A stretch of 18,855 nucleotides of DNA from Desulfobacula sp. (GTDB lineage: Bacteria; Desulfobacterota; Desulfobacteria; Desulfobacterales; Desulfobacteraceae). Numbering within the stretch: the first letter of the stretch is position 1; each line of letters begins with the position of its first letter. Location of the stretch: contig JAABTB010000004.1 in NCBI GenBank assembly GCA_011390085.1, forward strand, positions 1-18,855. The letters are read 5' to 3'. The position numbers were made by a program, and so were the translations under genes. This document shows, in pieces, positions 14,548 through 18,855 of the stretch. The notes below the pieces were generated by a model. It searched no databases. It was not told where the DNA came from and saw only the letters and a program-made list of their open reading frames with translations.

Positions 14548-16330
14548 TATGCTTCCCCCGGCATTTATTTTGATATTGGGCGCCGTTCTGATCCCTTTTA
14601 TCCGGGGCAGGGCAAAATCCGCTTATATGCTGGTCCTGCCCGTTATTGTATTTATCACCCTGATGAAATTACCCGTGGGAAATGTATGGGTTATTGAATT
14701 CTGGGGATATGAAATGATTCTTGGACGAATGGACAAATTGTCCTTGATTTTCGGTTATGTATTCACCATTATGGCCTTTCTGGGTGTTTTATTTGCCCTT
14801 AAAGTAAAGGATGATCTCCAGCACGTATCAGGCCTTGTTTATGTCGGATCAACCCTGGGGGTGGTTCTGGCCGGAGATTTTTTATCCCTTTATCTTTTCT
14901 GGGAAATCATGGCCGTCAGTTCCACCTTTCTTATCATTGCCTCTCGAACCAAAGAATCCCGGGAGGCCGGGTTCAGATATATCCTGGTCCATCTCATCGG
15001 CGGTCTTTTTCTTCTGGCCGGGATCGTTCTTTATGTTCAGAAAACAGGAACCCTTGCTTTTGACTATATTGGTCTTAGCGGAATCGAATCCTATCTGATT
15101 TTCATCGGAATTGCCCTGAATGCGGCAGCTATTCCACTCCACGCCTGGCTGCCCGATGCCTATCCCAACGGAACACCGACCAGTACGGTGTTTTTAAGTG
15201 CATTTACCACCAAATCCGCTGTGTATCTTCTGATCAGGACCTTCCCCGGCGCCGATATCCTGTTGGTGATCGGCGGGCTGATGGTTGCCTTGCCTATTTT
15301 TTATGCCGTTCTTGAAAATGACATCCGAAGGGTATTATCCTATAGCCTCATGAACCAGGTTGGTTTCATGCTGGTAGGTATCGGTATCGGCAGTCAACTT
15401 GCATTGAACGGTGCCGTGGCCCATGCCTTCTGCCATATTATTTACAAAGCCCTGCTGTTTATGGCGGCCGGTTCCGTTCTCCAGATGACGGGAAAGATAA
15501 AGTGTACGGAGATCGGCGGTCTTTATAAAACCATGCCGCTGACCTGCCTGTTTTGTATGGTCGGGGCCGCATCCATTTCCGCCTTCCCTCTTTTTTCCGG
15601 CTTTGTGTCCAAATCCATGATCATCAGTGCTTCTGCCCAGGATAAATTTTTTCTGATCTGGCTCGTCCTTCAGTTTGCCTCTACAGGCGTTGTGGACCAT
15701 GCCGGCATCAAGGTGCCGTTTTTTACCTTTTTCGGGCATGATTCAGGCATCCGGGCCAAAGAACCGCCGTTGAATATGCTTCTGGCCATGGGAACGGCTG
15801 CAGCGCTATGCGTGGGCCTTGGCGTGTTTTATCAGCCCCTGTATCATCTTCTGCCCTTTGCCGTAGATTATCAGCCCTATACCGGGGCCCATGTGGTAGG
15901 TCAGTTGCAGCTTCTCATGTTCGGCGCCCTAGCCTTCACGCTTTTGATCCTGTCCGGCTATTATGTTCCGGAGGTCAGGAGCAGAAACCTTGATGCAGAC
16001 TGGACCTATCGAAAATTAGGCCGTTTTGTTTATAAACTCCTGGACAGGAGCCTGAATTCCCTGAACCTTTTTGCAGAAGGAGTGTTAATTCGTTTTGTTA
16101 AAAGCGGAGCTTCTTTTTTCAGCAGGGCGGCTATCCATATGGTAATGTTTTGTTCCGTCAATATCTGGCTTTTGCTGGGCTACCGGGAGAAACGACTGGG
16201 ATTAAAGAAAAAAAGACTTTACGAGGATCTTAACGGTGGCACACTGCCCATTGGTATTGGTGCCGTGGTTGCCGTATCCTTTGTCCTTTTAATGATGGTA
16301 TTAACTCAGGCAGGATATCCATTATGGTAA
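14537..16330 (+). CDS. Third, divergent Mrp antiporter D-like subunit with TM7 Asn
   Basis: This 597-residue proton_antipo_M family protein is about 100 residues longer than the other two. Glu123 in LSLYLFWEIMAVSS, a TM8 lysine (SAFTTKSAVYLLIR) and a TM12 lysine (LFSGFVSKSMII) are kept, but the TM7 position that should be Lys is Asn195 (IALNAAAIPLHAWLPDAYP). The extra length is mainly after TM12: DHAGIKVPFFTFFGHDSG (about 394-411), and a C-terminal stretch of polar, possibly amphipathic helix with further hydrophobic segments (about 485-597). This suggests it may embrace neighbours as the NuoL lateral helix does. The start overlaps the 81-residue gene by 11 bases and the end overlaps the next gene by 7. 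Whether it pumps or is structural is open. Confidence 0.87.
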   Translation: MINNMLPPAFILILGAVLIPFIRGRAKSAYMLVLPVIVFITLMKLPVGNVWVIEFWGYEMILGRMDKLSLIFGYVFTIMAFLGVLFALKVKDDLQHVSGLVYVGSTLGVVLAGDFLSLYLFWEIMAVSSTFLIIASRTKESREAGFRYILVHLIGGLFLLAGIVLYVQKTGTLAFDYIGLSGIESYLIFIGIALNAAAIPLHAWLPDAYPNGTPTSTVFLSAFTTKSAVYLLIRTFPGADILLVIGGLMVALPIFYAVLENDIRRVLSYSLMNQVGFMLVGIGIGSQLALNGAVAHAFCHIIYKALLFMAAGSVLQMTGKIKCTEIGGLYKTMPLTCLFCMVGAASISAFPLFSGFVSKSMIISASAQDKFFLIWLVLQFASTGVVDHAGIKVPFFTFFGHDSGIRAKEPPLNMLLAMGTAAALCVGLGVFYQPLYHLLPFAVDYQPYTGAHVVGQLQLLMFGALAFTLLILSGYYVPEVRSRNLDADWTYRKLGRFVYKLLDRSLNSLNLFAEGVLIRFVKSGASFFSRAAIHMVMFCSVNIWLLLGYREKRLGLKKKRLYEDLNGGTLPIGIGAVVAVSFVLLMMVLTQAGYPLW

Positions 16331-16830
16331 AGATAGAAGATTTACGACGTATCAATATGTTAAAAGGGTTCCCGGATCATCTTTTTGAGATCCTTGCCAG
16401 GGAAGCCCAGTTGAATATTTATGGGGTCAATACCCAGTTGATAAGCATCCATGAACGAGTGGACACCTTTTTCATGCTCATCATGGGGCAGGTGGCCGTT
16501 AAAAAGGAATTGACACCCAGGGTTGATGTTATTTTCGACTATATCCAGTCCGGGTCGTCCTTTGGCACATCGGCCCTTCTGGAAGGATCAACCGCTTCCT
16601 ATACTGCCGTCTGCCAGGAAACCTGTGAGGCGATTACATTATCCGGAAAACGGATCAGGGAACTGTTTAAAGAGAACCATGAACTGGCCTACTATATGTT
16701 ACTGGGAGCTGCCCGGCAATATAAGAATAAGATGGATATCCGGGCCAGGATGATCATGAAGGCCCTGGATGAAAATCCTGAGCTGAAAAAAGATATCCAC
16801 GATATTGAAGACCTTACCCATGTGATTTAA
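16324..16830 (+). CDS. Cyclic-nucleotide-binding-fold protein without DNA-binding domain (1 of 2)
   Basis: This 168-residue soluble protein is a single cNMP-binding-like beta-roll (about 8-125) with a C-terminal helical tail. The start region RRINMLKGFPDHLFEILA and the VKKELTPRVDVIFDYIQSGSSFG roll are typical of Crp-type effector domains. The phosphate-binding cassette is altered: FGTSALLEGSTASYTAVC has Thr82 where Glu is expected and Ala91 where Arg is expected. No helix-turn-helix follows. The ATG overlaps the stop of the third D-like gene by seven bases, with AGGA upstream, so it belongs to the Mrp operon. It is a likely regulatory partner of the antiporter or the nearby Trk system, responding to something other than plain cAMP; this is inference. 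Confidence 0.82.
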   Translation: MVKIEDLRRINMLKGFPDHLFEILAREAQLNIYGVNTQLISIHERVDTFFMLIMGQVAVKKELTPRVDVIFDYIQSGSSFGTSALLEGSTASYTAVCQETCEAITLSGKRIRELFKENHELAYYMLLGAARQYKNKMDIRARMIMKALDENPELKKDIHDIEDLTHVI

Positions 16831-16845
16831 TAAGGATCTGAAACA

Positions 16846-17319
16846 ATGGTAGAAAAAGAATATTTTAAAAAAATTGCTTTTCTTAAAGACATGCCTGACC
16901 TGATTCTTGAAAAAATAGGGACCATTTCACAACTGGAGACCTTTGACGAGGAAAGCCTTCTTTTCAGACAAAACCAGGAAAAGGCCCTTTTATACATGCT
17001 GGTTTCCGGAAAGGTGTTTTTAAACTCCCGGTCCGGATCAGGAAAATTTTTAACTCTGGATGAAGTTAATCCGGGGCGGACTTTTGGTGTATCCGCCCTT
17101 CTGGGGGGGCATACCAGCACCTTTACGGCCGTGTGCGCAGAAACCAGCACCATGATCACGGTTTCCGGTGAACAGATGCGCCAATTGTTTTTAGAAGATT
17201 TTGAAATCGGCCATACCGTCATGTTAAAAGTAGTGGAACTCTTCAGCTCCAGAATGGAAATGCACACTAACCAGTTTCTGCACTCCCTTGCAAGCCATCC
17301 TGAAATCAAGGGGGCTTAG
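16846..17319 (+). CDS. Cyclic-nucleotide-binding-fold protein without DNA-binding domain (2 of 2)
   Basis: This 157-residue paralogue of the preceding protein shares the framework KxxxFLKxMPD, SALLxGxT, TAVCxET, ITxSG and RQLF, although the two are clearly diverged. The phosphate-binding cassette FGVSALLGGHTSTFTAVC has Val82 in place of Glu and Ser91 in place of Arg, so it should not bind cAMP in the usual way. No DNA-binding domain is present, and the C-terminus is a long helix (LFSSRMEMHTNQF). AAGGA lies nine bases before the ATG, 15 bases after its partner. The pair may form a heterodimer through these C-terminal helices. It is the last plus-strand gene; its stop lies within a possible terminator and is followed by the convergent trkH. 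Confidence 0.82.
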   Translation: MVEKEYFKKIAFLKDMPDLILEKIGTISQLETFDEESLLFRQNQEKALLYMLVSGKVFLNSRSGSGKFLTLDEVNPGRTFGVSALLGGHTSTFTAVCAETSTMITVSGEQMRQLFLEDFEIGHTVMLKVVELFSSRMEMHTNQFLHSLASHPEIKGA

Positions 17320-17335
17320 CCAGGCCCTATTTTTT
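17311..17335 (+). terminator. Possible terminator of the Mrp operon, overlapping the trkH stop
   Basis: GGGC (17312-17315) can pair with GCCC (17324-17327) around an eight-base loop, extended by a G-U pair, and is followed by an AT-rich run ending in six T residues (17330-17335). The stem is short, so strength is uncertain, but the location at the end of the plus-strand operon fits. Confidence 0.4.
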
Positions 17336-18778
17336 CCAGAATTCAGGAACAACCAGGATGATCATCGTATAAAGTTCAAGGCGGCCCAGCAGCATACAAA
17401 AAGATAAGAGCCATTTGGCCGATGCCGGCAGGTGCGCAAAATTTTCCGTGGGTCCCACGGTGCCGAATCCGGGCCCGATATTTCCGATACATGCCGCAGT
17501 CGCACCGAATGCGGTCATCATATCCAGCCCCATGACGCCGAGAAGGAGGCTGGACAGGATGAAGATTCCCATATACAGGGCCAGAAACGCCATGATGGTT
17601 CTCAGTACGTCATTGGAAATCACCCTATTATTGATTTTGACCTGGCTGACACTCCTGGGGTGGATAATCTTGAACAATTCCCGGTAAACATATTTGCCGC
17701 AGACAATGATCCGCGAACATTTCATCCCGCCGCCGGTTGATCCTGCACAAGCCCCTATAAACATGCACAAAAAAAGAATCATCTGGCTGAGTCCGGGAAA
17801 TTTTTCATAGTCTGCCGTGGCAAAGCCCGTGGTGGTCAGAATGGAGACAACCTGGAAACTTGCAAACCTGAAGGCCTGGAAAAGGTTTGGGTATAAACTG
17901 CCGTAGATGTTCCAGGTGATCAGAAGGGTCATGGCCAGGGTAAATAAAAGGAAAAATCGGCATTCCGTATCCTGCCAGAAAATCAGGGGTCTGCCCCTGA
18001 GCATCTGGTAATGCAGGGTAAAATTGATACCGGCCAGGATCATGAAAAAGATAAGGGTAAAATCAAAAAAAGCACTGTCATACTGGGCAATGGAGAGGTT
18101 TTTTGTTGAAAAACCCCCGGTGGGCATGGTGGTAAAGGCATGGCAGACGGCTTCAAAAAGACTCATGCCACCGCCCAGAAGAAAGATAATCAGAAGCAGG
18201 GTGAGGACGGCATACACAATCCACAGGATTTTTGCAGAATCGCTCAGGCGGGGAGTGAGCTTATCCGGCACCGGGCTGGGTACTTCGGCCTTATATAATT
18301 GGATCCCGCCAACACCCAGGAAGGGCAGGATGGCGATGGACAGCACGATGATTCCCATGCCTCCAAGCCATTGAATAAAACTTCGCCAGAAAAGAAGACT
18401 TGGGACGGCCGTCTCTATATTTACCATCACCGATGATCCGGTAGTTGTGAAACCGGAAACCGATTCAAAAAAAGCATCCGTAAGGTTTGTAAATTCAGGG
18501 CTGAAATAAAAGGGAAGGGCGCCGAAAAGACTGATGCCTGTCCAGGCAAGGGCTACCGTTGTCATTCCTTCCTTTTGATTGATATAATCATCTCCGCCTT
18601 GTTTTTTGGACAGAACCATCAGAATTAGGCCTGCTGCCATTGTAATGCCCAGGGACCGGATAAAACCATCCTGGGCCTGGTCCTGATAATTGAAACTGAC
18701 CAGAAGCGGAATGACCATGGTCAGGCCGAGAAGAATCAACAGGATACCGATGACCCCTGCAATAAACCACCAGCGCAT
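17327..18778 (-). CDS. trkH: Trk K+ uptake system membrane subunit TrkH
   Basis: This 483-residue inner-membrane protein is the K+-translocating subunit of the Trk/Ktr superfamily. The four selectivity-filter repeats are visible: SGFTTTGSS (about 108-116), TMPTGGFST (about 217-225), LTTTGFAT (about 314-321) and NIGPGFGTVG (about 433-442). The family segment GACAGSTGGGMKCSR (about 342-356) and the opening MRWWFIAGVIGILL are also typical of TrkH. Its ATG overlaps the trkA stop by one base (TGATG on the minus strand), so translation is coupled. It converges on the cyclic-nucleotide-fold gene with only seven bases between coding ends. It supplies K+ import opposite the Na+/H+ antiporters on the other strand. 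Confidence 0.93.
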   Translation of the reverse strand: MRWWFIAGVIGILLILLGLTMVIPLLVSFNYQDQAQDGFIRSLGITMAAGLILMVLSKKQGGDDYINQKEGMTTVALAWTGISLFGALPFYFSPEFTNLTDAFFESVSGFTTTGSSVMVNIETAVPSLLFWRSFIQWLGGMGIIVLSIAILPFLGVGGIQLYKAEVPSPVPDKLTPRLSDSAKILWIVYAVLTLLLIIFLLGGGMSLFEAVCHAFTTMPTGGFSTKNLSIAQYDSAFFDFTLIFFMILAGINFTLHYQMLRGRPLIFWQDTECRFFLLFTLAMTLLITWNIYGSLYPNLFQAFRFASFQVVSILTTTGFATADYEKFPGLSQMILFLCMFIGACAGSTGGGMKCSRIIVCGKYVYRELFKIIHPRSVSQVKINNRVISNDVLRTIMAFLALYMGIFILSSLLLGVMGLDMMTAFGATAACIGNIGPGFGTVGPTENFAHLPASAKWLLSFCMLLGRLELYTMIILVVPEFWKK

Positions 18779-18855
18779 CAGAAAAAATCCAGTTTAACGG
18801 TCAGCAGTTTTTCAAGTTTTTTCACCGCCTGTCTGACGGCAAACAGGATCATCCT
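18778..18855 (-). CDS. trkA: C-terminal end of TrkA, the Trk system regulatory subunit (truncated by window)
   Basis: An open minus-strand frame enters from the right edge and ends at TGA 18780-18778, giving 25 residues, RMILFAVRQAVKKLEKLLTV and five more. The pattern of a hydrophobic strand followed by an amphipathic KKLEKLL helix fits the end of a TrkA_C domain. Together with the one-base overlap with trkH, this makes TrkA the best call. TrkA binds NAD(H) and controls TrkH gating; the binding domains lie outside the window. The assignment rests mainly on context. Confidence 0.7.
   Translation of the reverse strand, partial: RMILFAVRQAVKKLEKLLTVKLDFF

Noticed and set aside
15335..15739. 134-codon minus-strand ORF
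   Set aside because: Antisense to the third D-like subunit; its composition is that of a shadow frame.
11125..16330. Complex I (Nuo) membrane arm
   Set aside because: The large subunits are NuoL/M/N relatives, but the neighbours are MnhE/F/G/B, with no NuoH, NuoJ or hydrophilic-arm genes.
16324..17319. Crp/Fnr-type transcription factors
   Set aside because: Both proteins end about 30-40 residues after the beta-roll, with no helix-turn-helix.

Overview
The window looks like chromosomal DNA of an anaerobic Desulfobacterota (deltaproteobacterial) bacterium, most likely a Desulfobacteraceae-type sulfate reducer. This rests on style: the long PAS histidine kinase with a nucleotide-binding-like N-terminal domain, stand-alone receiver proteins, an Mrp operon in E-F-G-(A')-(A''B)-C-D order, and moderate GC with tight gene packing. 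No rRNA or other marker gene is present, so the assignment is inference. No tRNA, rRNA, CRISPR array or complete insertion sequence was seen.

Layout. Positions 1-380 hold the end of an unrecognised gene and a doubtful small ORF. A SAM-dependent methyltransferase follows on the minus strand (381-998). After a 286-base divergent gap, a plus-strand run extends from 1285 to 17319: an NhaD-type Na+/H+ antiporter; a PAS-PAS histidine kinase; a receiver-PAS-histidine kinase hybrid; a single-domain receiver; and a tandem universal stress protein. A well-formed promoter (7868-7896), with a short direct repeat upstream, then precedes a second receiver protein and an Mrp/Mnh cation-proton antiporter operon: mnhE, F, G, an MbhD-like subunit, an MbhE-MnhB fusion, mnhC and mnhD, a second D-like subunit, two small membrane proteins and a third, divergent D-like subunit. 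Two paralogous cyclic-nucleotide-binding-fold proteins close the run. The convergent minus-strand genes trkH and (partly) trkA, for K+ uptake, fill the right end.

How it fits together. Almost everything from 1285 to the end concerns Na+, H+ and K+ balance: two Na+ (or K+)/H+ antiport systems, a K+ uptake system, and a large set of sensors. None of the three receiver-containing proteins carries a DNA-binding domain, and neither cyclic-nucleotide-fold protein has a helix-turn-helix. This suggests, as inference, that the sensors act through protein-protein contacts, perhaps on the transporters themselves, rather than through local transcription factors.

The most notable sequence-level points are: the third D-like subunit has Asn where the TM7 pump lysine is expected; the usual MrpA protein is absent and its C-terminal parts appear as separate or fused proteins; both cyclic-nucleotide-fold proteins lack the Glu and Arg that hold the ligand phosphate; the hybrid kinase has an H-Y-V-K-N phosphoacceptor box; and an uncatalogued 48-residue membrane protein sits inside the Mrp operon.
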